Of a stretch of DNA of 35,377 nucleotides, positions 16,345-25,107 are shown in pieces. The stretch spans positions 1 to 35,377 of the forward strand of contig URTZ01000002.1 of the NCBI GenBank assembly GCA_900550825.1, written 5' to 3'. Each line of letters starts with the position of its first letter. The stretch's first letter is position 1. The stretch is from an uncultured Collinsella sp. GTDB lineage: Bacteria; Actinomycetota; Coriobacteriia; Coriobacteriales; Coriobacteriaceae. The notes beneath the pieces are model-generated. The model had not been told where the DNA came from, did not search any database, and worked only from the letters and a program-made list of their open reading frames with translations. A program made the position numbers and the translations under genes.

Positions 16345-17808
16345 CTACTCCATCATATCGAGGACGGAAGGGCGAAGCTCGTTCTCGGCGGCCTCGGGAT
16401 CGGTCTCGCGCAGGCGGTTGATGTAGCGGTTGTACCACATCACGGCAAGGCCCAGGAAGACAACCACGCCGCCGACGTTGTAGACCAGCGTCAGCCACAG
16501 CGGCTGATCGAGCGGAATGGTGCCGCAGATAAGCACGAAGCAGAAGACCACAAGCAGGAATGCGGCAACGACCAGGCCAAAGCTGCGCGAGCCCATGCGG
16601 AAGCCACGGGGAGCAGCATCGAAGTTCTTGCGCAGCATAAAGTAGGCAAGCAGAATCAGCAGCGGCGGGAGCAGAGCGGTGGCAGCCGTCATGTTGGTGA
16701 CAATCATGAGCAGGTCGTCGAGGTTACCGGAGCCCAGGGCCGGGATGATCAGGATGGGGACGACGATGGCGAACTGCAGCCAAGCGGCGCGGGCAGGAAT
16801 GCCATGCTCGTTGAGCTCGACGATCTTGCTACCAAAGACGCCCTTGGGGATCTCGGTGAAGAAGACCTTGATGGGAGCGGAGGTCCACATCATGAGGGAA
16901 CCCAGCGTAGCGGCGAGAAGGATCAAGCCGATGACGCGCGTGGACACTTCCATAGGAATGCCAAAGTGGGCAAAGACAGCGCCGAACACGTCGAAGATGC
17001 CGGTGGAGATGGCAACGCTGCCCTCGGGGATGAACAGGTTAACCAGCAGCGAAGCGCCTGCATACAGAAGGCCGATGGTCAGGCCGGCGATAACGACGGT
17101 GCGCACGAAGGCCTTGACGCCACCCTTAAGGTCGTTAAGGAACACGCCGACAGACTCAGCGCCGCCAACGCCCTGGATGATCCAGGCAAGCGTACCGAAG
17201 AAGCCCCACGCAGTTGCGAAGTTGCTCATGTCGGGAGCCATGTTAGCGGGAGTAGGAGCCGTAGCGAACTCAACGCCGCCAAAGGCAGCAGCCAGGGACA
17301 GCAGGATGAACACGGCGGTCAGGCCGAGAGCCGCGGTCGAACCGAAGGAGGAAATGGAGCCGATCCACTTAGCGCCCTTGGTCGAAACCCACGTGGCGAT
17401 AGCAAAGACGACGATCTCGATAATGGTGATCCACAGCTGCGAAAGCTCGGCGTTGGCACCAAAGAACACGTAGCTCGCGTAGATGATGACGTTGGGCAGG
17501 ACGGACGCAAAGAAGAACAGGTTAACGAACCAGTAGCTAAATGCCGTCAGGAACGCCCAGCGACCACCCATCGAGGTCTTAACCCATGCGTACACGCCCG
17601 ACTCGGAGTCCTTGTTGAGGCCGACGAACTCGGCGGTAACCAGGGTATAGGGGACAAAGTACAAAAGCGTGGCGAAGAAGAACGACGGCGCAGCTGCCAA
17701 GCCGATGGCCGCGTTGTTGTTGATGATGTTCTTGATACCGAACACGGCGGCGACCGTCATGCCCAGCAGAGCGAACGAACCGATCGTTCCTCGTTTTTCA
17801 GAGCTCAT
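16345..17808 (-). CDS. APC-superfamily amino acid permease (YjeM/GadC-like)
   Basis: A 487-residue polytopic membrane protein with about 12 hydrophobic segments. The N-terminal half shows the APC pattern: GMTVAAVFGIKNI in helix 1, then LLYFVPYTLVTAEFVGLN and SESGVYAWVKTSMGGRWAF. Another block is GVGGAESVGVFLNDLKGG in helix 6. The closest remembered relatives are the YjeM and glutamate/GABA-antiporter branches. The substrate (amino acid or exchange pair) is not determined. ATG 17808 is chosen because GGGAGGG precedes it by a few bases; the upstream TTG overlaps that site. It is monocistronic, with a strong terminator and no biosynthetic neighbour to suggest the substrate. Confidence 0.88.
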   Translation of the reverse strand: MSSEKRGTIGSFALLGMTVAAVFGIKNIINNNAAIGLAAAPSFFFATLLYFVPYTLVTAEFVGLNKDSESGVYAWVKTSMGGRWAFLTAFSYWFVNLFFFASVLPNVIIYASYVFFGANAELSQLWITIIEIVVFAIATWVSTKGAKWIGSISSFGSTAALGLTAVFILLSLAAAFGGVEFATAPTPANMAPDMSNFATAWGFFGTLAWIIQGVGGAESVGVFLNDLKGGVKAFVRTVVIAGLTIGLLYAGASLLVNLFIPEGSVAISTGIFDVFGAVFAHFGIPMEVSTRVIGLILLAATLGSLMMWTSAPIKVFFTEIPKGVFGSKIVELNEHGIPARAAWLQFAIVVPILIIPALGSGNLDDLLMIVTNMTAATALLPPLLILLAYFMLRKNFDAAPRGFRMGSRSFGLVVAAFLLVVFCFVLICGTIPLDQPLWLTLVYNVGGVVVFLGLAVMWYNRYINRLRETDPEAAENELRPSVLDMME

Positions 17809-17840
17809 AAGCCCTCCCAATCATCTATTAAATGTCATCC

Positions 17841-17875
17841 AAAACCGTCCGAGCCGCAAGTGCAATCGCGGACGG
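17841..17875 (-). terminator. Probable terminator of the ebgAC operon
   Basis: CCGTCCG (17845-17851) pairs with CGGACGG (17869-17875) around a 17-nt loop, followed by TTTT on the minus strand. It is about 87 nt past the ebgC stop; the loop is long, so this is moderately supported. Confidence 0.5.
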
Positions 17876-17961
17876 CGCACCTGCTAAGGGGAATGGGGAA
17901 AAGGGAGTCAACAAAGCCATCCCCCTTAACGGCGCGAAGCAAACGCCCAGGCGGACGAATA

Positions 17962-18417
17962 CTACTTGTTGGGGAAGGAATAACCTTCGACCGTCACGTG
18001 CAGTACCACGACGCGGGGATCCGAAGCCTCGGCGATAACACGGTAAGCCTCGTCGATCTCGACGACGGCAACGCCGCCGGCGGGAATCGTCACGGTCTCC
18101 CCCGTACCCTCAAAGCGCTCGCGATCATCGATATCGCTGTAAGCGCGGGTGCAGGTGAGGCCTGCCTTGGAGGCAACCTCGACGGTCAGGTTGCCGTCGA
18201 GCGGGGCGAGCACGGCATGGTAGCGACGGTGACCGACCAGATCGGCGGTTGCGGCCTCGCGGGCATAGACCCACCAGTACACCAACGAGTCGCCGATGGA
18301 GTAAGCCACGTCGTGCTGTAGGTCGGCAACGCCATCGAGCGCCTGGCCGGTGCGCATCCACTTCTTGACGGACTTCATCTGAGCGTCGAAATCGGCGCGC
18401 GAGTTAAAGACATGCAT
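17962..18417 (-). CDS. ebgC: EbgC-like accessory subunit of beta-galactosidase
   Basis: A 151-residue protein of the YhcH/YjgK/YiaL (DUF386) cupin family, close to E. coli EbgC (149). Visible features are HVFNSRADFDAQMKSVKKW at the start, YWWVYAREAATADLVGHRRYH in the middle and AYRVIAEASDPRVVVLHVTV near the end. EbgC is the small subunit needed for full activity of the EbgA galactosidase. The ATG lies 3 nt beyond the ebgA stop, and its ribosome site AAGGAGG is inside the last codons of ebgA, so the two are translationally coupled. Confidence 0.88.
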   Translation of the reverse strand: MHVFNSRADFDAQMKSVKKWMRTGQALDGVADLQHDVAYSIGDSLVYWWVYAREAATADLVGHRRYHAVLAPLDGNLTVEVASKAGLTCTRAYSDIDDRERFEGTGETVTIPAGGVAVVEIDEAYRVIAEASDPRVVVLHVTVEGYSFPNK

Positions 18418-18420
18418 GGC

Positions 18421-21400
18421 TTATGCCTCCTTAATGGGTGCCAGCGCCTGAGCCAGATCGGCAGACGTCAGCGGTCGCAGGGACACCTCAAAGCTGAAGC
18501 TCTCAAAACGGGTGCGATAGGAATCGAGCACCTCGGAACCCCAAGAGTTCGAGCCAAGGCCGAGCAACTGGTCGTTGATGTTGACCGTGACCGTATCGCC
18601 CTTGACAAGGTCGTAGACGTGCTTGGCGTTATCGATGGCCTCGCAGCTATAGGGCCATGCCGAGAACGAGAACGGGTTGGAAGCGGCGTCGCTCGGACGC
18701 GTCACGACCAGACCGTCGCCGTGGCTGGAGCGCAGGGCAACCCAGCGGGTACCCTCACGGTTGGCGCAGTCCTGAGGCATAACGTAGGGCGTGAACATAT
18801 CGTCGACCGTAGTGCGGTAATGACCGACCGGGTTGGCGCGCAGCGAGTCCGGATAGTTCTCGCCCGGGCCGTGGCCATACCACTCGACGGCGCGATCGCA
18901 ACCGGGGACCTCGAAGGAGATGCCGATGCGCGGGATGATGTCCGAATAGTCACCGTAGGGCTCGCCGGAAACCTTGAGGTCAACGCGACCGCTCGGAAGC
19001 ACGGTGTAGACAAGCTCGACGCGCATGCCGAACGCGCGGACGGGAGGAGCGATACGCTGGCTCACGGTAACGACGACCGCATTGCCGTCCTGCTTCCAAG
19101 AAACCTTGCGGGTAGACGTCTGCATCACATCGATGAAGTTGTCCTTCCACAGGGAGTCATACTCCTGAGCGTGGTTGTCGACGAGCGGATGCCAAAAACC
19201 AACCTGGGGACCGGAGGCCATGACGTCGCGGCCGGATGCCTTCCACTCGCTCACGGTACCGTTTACCTTGCTGAAGGTCAGCTCGCCGTTGAGGGAGCGA
19301 ATGCGGATTTCCTGCTCGGTCTCCTCGACCGTAAGCTCAGGACGAACGGGGGCGGCGATGGCCGGCGCTGGATGGTTTGCGATGGCAAACTGGCTTGCGC
19401 CCAGCTGGAACATCGGCTCGCACCAGACGTGAGCGGCCATGGTGTAAGCGCGCACGGTCAGCAGGGTCTCCCCCACTGCGGCCTCGCGAATCACCAGTGG
19501 CAGCTGGACGGACTCGCCGGGGGCAACCGCACCGGGCATGAGCGTCTTGCGGCTGACCACGTCGCCGTCCACCAGGGTCTCGGCCGACAGGCAGACATCC
19601 TCGAGAGTGGTGAACCAACGCTTGTTGGTGACGGTCAGCTCGCCCGCCTCGGTGTCATAAGCCATGCGAACCGGGCAGATGACCTGGCCATACTCAGTGA
19701 GGCCCGGGCTCGGCTGCTGCCAAGGGAACACCATGCCATCGATGCAGAAGTTGCTGTTGTTGGGGTAGTCGCCGTTGTCGCCGCCGTACATGTCGTAGGC
19801 AACGCCGTCCTCGGTCACAGCAGCCAAACCGTGGTCGCACCATTCCCAGATAAACTGGCCTTGGATGCAATCCCAGCGATCGAAGACCTCCTGATACTCG
19901 GACAGGCCTCCGGGGCCGTTGCCCATGGAGTGACCGTACTCGCAGTTGATGCGCGGCTTGGGGAATGGATGCTCACCAAAGTCGTTCATCTGCGACACGC
20001 GGGAGTACATGGTGGAGATAACGTCGACGGTATCGGCGTTGCGATCCTCCTCGTAGTGGACCGGACGACCGTCGAGCTCGTGAGCCTTGGCGTACATCGC
20101 GCGGATGTTGCAGCCATAGCCGCTCTCGTTGCCCATCGACCACATAATGATGCAGGCGTGGTTGCGCTCCTGCATCACCAGGCGCTCAATGCGGTCGACG
20201 TAGGCCGGCTCCCATGCCGGGTCGTCGGTCACCAGGGCGATATTGCCGATATTCTCGAAGCCGTGGCTCTCCATATCGGTCTCGGCGACCAGCATGATGC
20301 CATACTCATCACACAGCTCGTAAAAGCGCGGGTCGTTGGCGTAGTGGGACGTGCGCACCGCGTTGATGTTGTGTTGCTTCATGAGCTCCAGGTCGCGGCG
20401 CATGCGATCGAGGCCCACGGCGCGGCCCTTGTGATCGTCGTGATCGTGGCGGTTGACGCCATGCATCTTAAAGTAAGTGCCGTTGAGGTAGATATGATTG
20501 CCCTCGACCGTCACCTCGGCAAGGCCCTGGCGATGCGGGACGTACTCGCTGACCTGGTCACCGTCGTAGACCTCAAACGTAAGGTCATAGAGGAAGGGAT
20601 CCTCGGGATTCCAGAAGTGGGCATCGGTCACGCTGCACTCGGCATGGCCGTCGACGCACTCGCCCGTAGCCACCACGTTCTCGCCATCGCTGAGCGTATA
20701 CACAACGCGGGTAGCGCCCTCGGCCACCGTATCGAGCGTGATCAGAGCGGCATCGCCCTCGCGGTGCGTGCGGAACCTAAAGTCGACCAGGTGCGCGGCG
20801 GGACGCTGCATAAGGTACACATCGCGGAAGATGCCCGATGCCCACCACATGTCCTGATCCTCTATATAGCTACCATCGCTGTACTGCAGGACCTTGACCG
20901 CAAACAGGTTGTCGCCCTCGACGAGCGCGTCGGTCACGTCGAACTCGGCAGACAGACGCGAACCCTTGGTCATGCCGATAAACTTGCCGTTGATGTACAG
21001 CTCGCCATAGCTCTCGATGCCGTCAAAGCGAATGATCTCGCGAGCGCCGGCAGGCACGGCGGGAAGGTTGACGATGCGCTGGTACACGCCCGTGGGATCG
21101 TCAGAGGGAACGAACGGCTGATCCACCGGGAACGGGAAGCCCTCGTCGGTGTAGGCAAGGTTGCCATAGCCGTCTACCTGCCACAGGTGCGGAACCTCCA
21201 CGTGATCCCACTCGGGCTCGTACGTGGAGAGCTCCTCGTTGGAGACGGCAGCGGGGCCCTCAAAGAGGCGGAACTGCCACGAGCCGGACAGCTGGACAAA
21301 CCCGCGCGACAGCTCGCGGCTGTACGTTGCAGCGAGATCGGCGGTCTCGTAACCCATAAAGTACGCATGGGGTGCCAGGCGGTTCCTGTGGGTGAGCGCT

Positions 21401-21429
21401 TGGTTTTCCCAATCGTTAATGGCGTCCAT
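18421..21429 (-). CDS. ebgA: Beta-galactosidase, GH2 family, EbgA-like
   Basis: A 1002-residue LacZ-type glycoside hydrolase that cleaves terminal beta-galactosides such as lactose. The N-terminal jelly roll (LSGSWQFRLFEGP), Ig-like region and TIM barrel are present. The acid/base is Glu435 in WSMGNESGYG and the nucleophile Glu497 in NCEYGHSMGN, followed by FIWEWCDHG. The C-terminal small-chain domain contains WYGHGPGENYPDS. No signal peptide is seen, so it is cytoplasmic. The linked ebgC points to the Ebg branch rather than LacZ. AAGGAG lies 7 nt before the ATG. A promoter just upstream overlaps two of three LacI-type operators. Confidence 0.95.
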   Translation of the reverse strand: MDAINDWENQALTHRNRLAPHAYFMGYETADLAATYSRELSRGFVQLSGSWQFRLFEGPAAVSNEELSTYEPEWDHVEVPHLWQVDGYGNLAYTDEGFPFPVDQPFVPSDDPTGVYQRIVNLPAVPAGAREIIRFDGIESYGELYINGKFIGMTKGSRLSAEFDVTDALVEGDNLFAVKVLQYSDGSYIEDQDMWWASGIFRDVYLMQRPAAHLVDFRFRTHREGDAALITLDTVAEGATRVVYTLSDGENVVATGECVDGHAECSVTDAHFWNPEDPFLYDLTFEVYDGDQVSEYVPHRQGLAEVTVEGNHIYLNGTYFKMHGVNRHDHDDHKGRAVGLDRMRRDLELMKQHNINAVRTSHYANDPRFYELCDEYGIMLVAETDMESHGFENIGNIALVTDDPAWEPAYVDRIERLVMQERNHACIIMWSMGNESGYGCNIRAMYAKAHELDGRPVHYEEDRNADTVDVISTMYSRVSQMNDFGEHPFPKPRINCEYGHSMGNGPGGLSEYQEVFDRWDCIQGQFIWEWCDHGLAAVTEDGVAYDMYGGDNGDYPNNSNFCIDGMVFPWQQPSPGLTEYGQVICPVRMAYDTEAGELTVTNKRWFTTLEDVCLSAETLVDGDVVSRKTLMPGAVAPGESVQLPLVIREAAVGETLLTVRAYTMAAHVWCEPMFQLGASQFAIANHPAPAIAAPVRPELTVEETEQEIRIRSLNGELTFSKVNGTVSEWKASGRDVMASGPQVGFWHPLVDNHAQEYDSLWKDNFIDVMQTSTRKVSWKQDGNAVVVTVSQRIAPPVRAFGMRVELVYTVLPSGRVDLKVSGEPYGDYSDIIPRIGISFEVPGCDRAVEWYGHGPGENYPDSLRANPVGHYRTTVDDMFTPYVMPQDCANREGTRWVALRSSHGDGLVVTRPSDAASNPFSFSAWPYSCEAIDNAKHVYDLVKGDTVTVNINDQLLGLGSNSWGSEVLDSYRTRFESFSFEVSLRPLTSADLAQALAPIKEA

Positions 21430-21460
21430 GGTGATGCTCCTTCGTCATCGTAGTGATTCT

Positions 21461-21568
21461 TGTGCAACCGGTTGTCCTTATCTTACGGGCGATGCAAAAA
21501 ACTGTGCAACCGGTTGTCCGCTGAACGGTCGATTTGGCCGGGTTAACTGTGCAACCGGTTGTACAACC
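21461..21568. promoter_or_regulatory. Three LacI-type operators between ebgA and its regulator
   Basis: The palindrome CAACCGGTTG occurs three times, at 21465-21474, 21507-21516 and 21552-21561, each within the larger context TGTGCAACCGGTTGT. Centres are 42 and 45 bp apart; 42 bp is four helical turns, suiting cooperative binding. The third site overlaps a second palindrome, GGTTGTACAACC (21557-21568), formed with an extra half-site. The nearby LacI-family gene is the obvious regulator. Confidence 0.88.
21480..21509 (-). promoter_or_regulatory. ebgA promoter
   Basis: On the minus strand TTGCAC (21504-21509) and TAAGAT (21480-21485) are separated by 18 bp. The -35 lies inside operator 2 and the -10 abuts operator 1, so repressor binding would occlude both polymerase contacts and the start site, as in classical repression. 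Confidence 0.65.
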
Positions 21569-21803
21569 GCGACACTTATGTCACTCTGAGTATCGAAACT
21601 CAGCGCAAAACAGCATTCCAGGCAGCAGACAACGGCCGCGCCCATCTATACCCCGCCCTTGTAAGCCATGTTCAACAACAGCTTGAATGTGAAATGCCAC
21701 CAGTGGCCGGATACCATGAACGCTGTTCAGGCGCACTATAGTAAGCTGTATCCGCACCAGCCCGCATCAGTGACAACATCGACCGCATTTTCCAGGAGAC
21801 GCC

Positions 21804-22820
21804 ATGACCCAACCAGTTCGCACCGCACCTACGCTTGCTGAGGTTGCCGCAGCTGCCGGCGTGTCGCGCTCCACGGCATCGCGCGCTCTCAACGATTCGC
21901 CCCGCATTAGCGAGGAAACCAAAAAGCGCGTCCGCGCGGCGGCCAAGAAAGTCAATTTTGTCCCCAACGCTCGTGGCCGAGCGCTCGCTGTCGGGCGCAC
22001 GGAAATCATCGCCGTACTCGTGACCGAGCCCCTGAGTGAACTCTTCAGCGACCCCACCTATAGCGAGTTTTTGAGCGGCATTACCGAGGAACTGTCGGAG
22101 TCGTCCTATCTGCCCGTTATCTTGCAGGCGTCTTCTACGCATGAGCGCAACCGCGCACGCGAGCACTTTGAGCGCCGCTCGTTCGACGCCGTGATCGACG
22201 TCTCCCCCTACAAGGGCAGCGAGCTGCTCGAGGTACTGTGCGAGCTGGGCGTACCCACCGTGTTGTGCGGCCAGCTCGAGGGCCACCCCTATCGCGATGT
22301 GTTCTCGACGGTCTACTCTGACGACGAAGAGGGCGGACGCTTTGCAGCGCTCGCTATGAAGGAGCGAGGGCGCAAAGATATCGTCGCCGTGTTGGGACCG
22401 CAAGACAACCCCGCCGTTGTCGACCGCCTGCGCGGCTACCGCGCCGTCTTGGGCGAAGACCTCCCAGACGCAAACGTTATCTATACCGGCTGGAACAACG
22501 GAGACGGCTATCAGGCCATGCACCAGATCCTCGCGCGCGAGATTGCTTTCGATGGCGTGCTCTGCGGATCGGACCGTATCGCGGCTGGCGTCATCACCGC
22601 ACTCAACGAGGCAGGCCTATCCGTTCCGGCGGACATTTCCGTCGTCGGCTTCGACGATCACGAGATTGCGACGCGCTGCGTCCCCGCGCTCACGACCGTC
22701 CGCCAGCCCCTGCGCGAAGAAGGCCACATGGCCGCCAACATTGCGCTCGACATGATCAAGGGTGCCGAGCCCACCACCTCCGTGATGCACATGCAGCTGA
22801 TCCAGAGAGACTCGCTATAA
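21804..22820 (+). CDS. LacI-family transcriptional regulator of the ebg operon
   Basis: A 338-residue repressor. The N-terminal helix-turn-helix and hinge read APTLAEVAAAAGVSRSTASR and PNARGRALAVGRT (residues ~6-65). A periplasmic-binding-protein-like effector domain follows, with VIDVSPYKGSELLEVL, VLCGSDRIAAGVITALNEAG and SVVGFDDHEIATRCVPALTT. AGGAG precedes the ATG by about 7 nt. It is divergent from ebgA, and the three CAACCGGTTG sites in the 374-nt gap fit a LacI-family target. A TATAGT at 21737-21742 is a possible -10 for its own transcription. Effector is presumably a galactoside (inference). Confidence 0.93.
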   Translation: MTQPVRTAPTLAEVAAAAGVSRSTASRALNDSPRISEETKKRVRAAAKKVNFVPNARGRALAVGRTEIIAVLVTEPLSELFSDPTYSEFLSGITEELSESSYLPVILQASSTHERNRAREHFERRSFDAVIDVSPYKGSELLEVLCELGVPTVLCGQLEGHPYRDVFSTVYSDDEEGGRFAALAMKERGRKDIVAVLGPQDNPAVVDRLRGYRAVLGEDLPDANVIYTGWNNGDGYQAMHQILAREIAFDGVLCGSDRIAAGVITALNEAGLSVPADISVVGFDDHEIATRCVPALTTVRQPLREEGHMAANIALDMIKGAEPTTSVMHMQLIQRDSL

Positions 22821-22825
22821 GAAAC

Positions 22826-22973
22826 TGGGACGCACTTTCCGCCTGACAGTTGTTGCGGAAAGCCTGTTCCGTTTTGAGCGCTCATTCTGGGTCACAGTTT
22901 CCGTTAGACAGCTCAACCGGAAACTGTGCCCCATTATTTTGCCGAATTCTGGGTCGCGCTTTCCGCGACGCCC
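22826..22973. repeat. Cluster of three related palindromes
   Basis: Three successive hairpins begin with CTGGGWC. The first pairs CTTTCCGC (22835-22842) with GCGGAAAG (22855-22862). The second pairs 22889-22903 (GGGTCACAGTTTCCG) with 22918-22932, 14 of 15 positions, and is followed by ATTATTTT, so it may terminate the LacI gene. The third pairs GGGTCGCG (22951-22958) with 22964-22973 through one bulge. The shared head and T/C-rich body suggest tandem diverged copies of a REP-like unit. Confidence 0.6.
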
Positions 22974-23004
22974 GGTCATCCCAAGCCCTCTCAACCTCGG
23001 CGCA

Positions 23005-23040
23005 TATAAAACGAGGGAAGACACACGTCCTTCCCTCGTT
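23005..23040 (-). terminator. Intrinsic terminator of aspS
   Basis: A perfect 11-bp stem (23010-23020 with 23030-23040, CTTCCCTCGTT) is followed on the minus strand by TTTTATAT, 23 nt past the aspS stop. Confidence 0.88.
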
Positions 23041-23063
23041 GCAAGCAATATGTAGTCGCTCGC

Positions 23064-24851
23064 CTACATCAGGCGCAGGCTGACGTCCTTGAGCTGGGCG
23101 CCGCTAACGGCACTCGGGGCGCCCGACATAAGGTCGGAGCCGCTGGCCGTCTTGGGGAACGCCATGACGTCGCGGATGGAGTCGGAACCGGTGAGCAGCA
23201 TGCACACGCGGTCCAGGCCCAGAGCAAAACCGCCCATCGGGGGCGCACCAAACTTGAGGGCCTCCATGAGGAAGCCGAACTGAGACTCGGCGCGCTCCTC
23301 GGTAAAGCCCAGGAGCTTGAGCATGGACATCTGCATCTCGGCGTTGTGGATACGCATACCGCCACCGCCGGCCTCAAAGCCGTCCATGACAAAGTCGTAG
23401 GTGCACGAACCGGCTGCCAGGGGATCGGCCTCGATCTTGGCGATGTCGGTCTCGGTCGGCAGGGTGAACGGCTGGTGCTCGGCTGCATAGGCCTTGCGGT
23501 CCTCGTCCCAGTGGAACAGCGGGAAGTTGACGACCCACAGGAAATCGTGACCCTCGCGCTTGATCTCGAGCGCGTTGGCCATGTGGGAGCGCATGCCGCC
23601 CAGGATCTCGTCAGAGAGCAGGCGCGGACCGGCGGCGAACATCACAAGGTCGCCGGGCTCGACGTCCATGCGCTCACGCAGAGCCGCCATCTCCTCGTCC
23701 GAGAAGAACTTGACGATGGGGCTGTTGATGGAGCCGTCCTCGCGGAAGGCGATCCAGGCCAGGCCCTTGGCGCCAAACGTGGAGGCCACGCCGGCGAGCT
23801 TATCGATCTTGGCACGTGCCCAGGCACCGGCGCCCTTGGCGTTGATGGCCTTGACGACAGAGCCTTCCTCGTTTGCGGCGGTCGCAAAGACCTTGAACTT
23901 GGAGTTGGCAAAGATGTCGGTCAGGTCGACCAGGTGCATGCCATAGCGGGTATCGGGCTTGTCGGAGCCATAGGTGTCCATGGCCTCCCAGTAGTCCATG
24001 CGACGCAGCGGCGTGGGCATCTCGACACCCATGCGACCGAAGGCATCGGACAGGACCTCTTCGAGCGCGCTCATGACATCGTTCTGGTCCACGAAGGACA
24101 TCTCGATATCGACCTGAGTGAACTCGGGCTGGCGGTCGGCACGCAGGTCCTCGTCGCGGAAGCACTTGGCAACCTGGTAGTAGCGCTCGACGCCACCGAC
24201 CATGAGCAGCTGCTTCAGGAGCTGCGGGGACTGCGGCAGGGCGTAGAAGTTACCCGGCTGGATGCGGCTGGGGACGATGAAGTCGCGGGCGCCCTCGGGC
24301 GTGGACTTGAACAGGGAGGGCGTCTCGACCTCCATGAACTCACGGTTGTGCAGCGCCTCGCGAATGGCAAAGGTGAAGTCGGAGCGCAGCTTGAGGTTGG
24401 CCATCATTTCGGGACGACGGAGGTCCAGATAGCGATAACGCAGGCGGGTGTCCTCGCTGGTCTCGATGCCGTCCTCGATCTGGAACGGCGGGGTGACGGA
24501 CGTGTTGAGCACCTCGGCGTGGTCGGTCAGGACCTCGATCTCGCCAGTCGCGAGCTTGGTGTTGGTGGTCTCCTCGCCACGGGCGCGCACGACGCCGTGG
24601 ATCTTGATGGGCCACTCGGGACGCATGGTCTCGGCGATCTTAAAGGCATCGCCATCGGAGTGCTCGGGGTCGAAGGTGAGCTGCGTGATGCCCTCGCGGT
24701 CGCGAAGGTCGCAGAAGATAAGGCCGCCGTGGTCGCGGCGACGGCTCACCCAACCGGTGAGGGTGACCTCTTCGCCCACGTTCTCGAAGCGAAGCTCGCC
24801 GCAGGTACGGGTGTGCATGGAATGCTCATCGATGGGACGGGTCTGGCTCAT
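23064..24851 (-). CDS. aspS: Aspartate-tRNA ligase
   Basis: A 595-residue class II aminoacyl-tRNA synthetase of the bacterial AspRS type. The N-terminal anticodon-binding OB fold contains GWVSRRRDHGGLIFCDLRDR. Motif 2 includes FRDEDLRADRQPEFTQ, preceded by QSPQLLKQLLM. A GAD insertion follows, and motif 3 ends in GFALGLDRVCMLLTG. It charges tRNA-Asp; whether it also mischarges tRNA-Asn for the GatCAB route cannot be judged here. AGGAGG lies 9 nt before ATG 24851. The leader contains a hairpin (24873-24914). It is divergent from serB and has a strong terminator. Confidence 0.98.
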   Translation of the reverse strand: MSQTRPIDEHSMHTRTCGELRFENVGEEVTLTGWVSRRRDHGGLIFCDLRDREGITQLTFDPEHSDGDAFKIAETMRPEWPIKIHGVVRARGEETTNTKLATGEIEVLTDHAEVLNTSVTPPFQIEDGIETSEDTRLRYRYLDLRRPEMMANLKLRSDFTFAIREALHNREFMEVETPSLFKSTPEGARDFIVPSRIQPGNFYALPQSPQLLKQLLMVGGVERYYQVAKCFRDEDLRADRQPEFTQVDIEMSFVDQNDVMSALEEVLSDAFGRMGVEMPTPLRRMDYWEAMDTYGSDKPDTRYGMHLVDLTDIFANSKFKVFATAANEEGSVVKAINAKGAGAWARAKIDKLAGVASTFGAKGLAWIAFREDGSINSPIVKFFSDEEMAALRERMDVEPGDLVMFAAGPRLLSDEILGGMRSHMANALEIKREGHDFLWVVNFPLFHWDEDRKAYAAEHQPFTLPTETDIAKIEADPLAAGSCTYDFVMDGFEAGGGGMRIHNAEMQMSMLKLLGFTEERAESQFGFLMEALKFGAPPMGGFALGLDRVCMLLTGSDSIRDVMAFPKTASGSDLMSGAPSAVSGAQLKDVSLRLM

Positions 24852-24872
24852 ACCAGTGATCCTCCTTTATGG

Positions 24873-24914
24873 ATCTGTGCCGCCCCGTGTCGTTCCGGGC
24901 GGCGTCGTACAGAT
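24873..24914 (-). other. Hairpin in the aspS leader
   Basis: Two stacked stems, ATCTGT/ACAGAT and GCCGCCC/GGGCGGC, joined through a 5-nt bulge, lie about 7 nt upstream of the aspS ribosome site. It is not a T-box as far as can be seen. It may affect translation or mRNA stability, or be chance in G+C-rich DNA. Confidence 0.4.
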
Positions 24915-25107
24915 TTGCCCAGCCTGCGTAAACCGCGCAGCCAGACATGGCGTTCTATCTTATCGCACCTGTGCCGATGCGCCGCGAAAAAGTGGCTCCT
25001 GCCCAAAGACTTGACGGAGACGAAACAATTGACGCACCGCGGCACCCGCCCGCGCTCGTCACGTGCGACAATGTGCCCCAATACAACTGCACTCGGAAAG
25101 GCCCGCC

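Noticed and set aside
18412..21453. 1013-residue open frame on the + strand opposite ebgA
   Set aside because: Antisense shadow; the catalytic GH2 motifs are on the minus strand.
24852..25107. T-box riboswitch before aspS
   Set aside because: No T-box sequence, specifier loop or antiterminator could be made out; only a simple hairpin.
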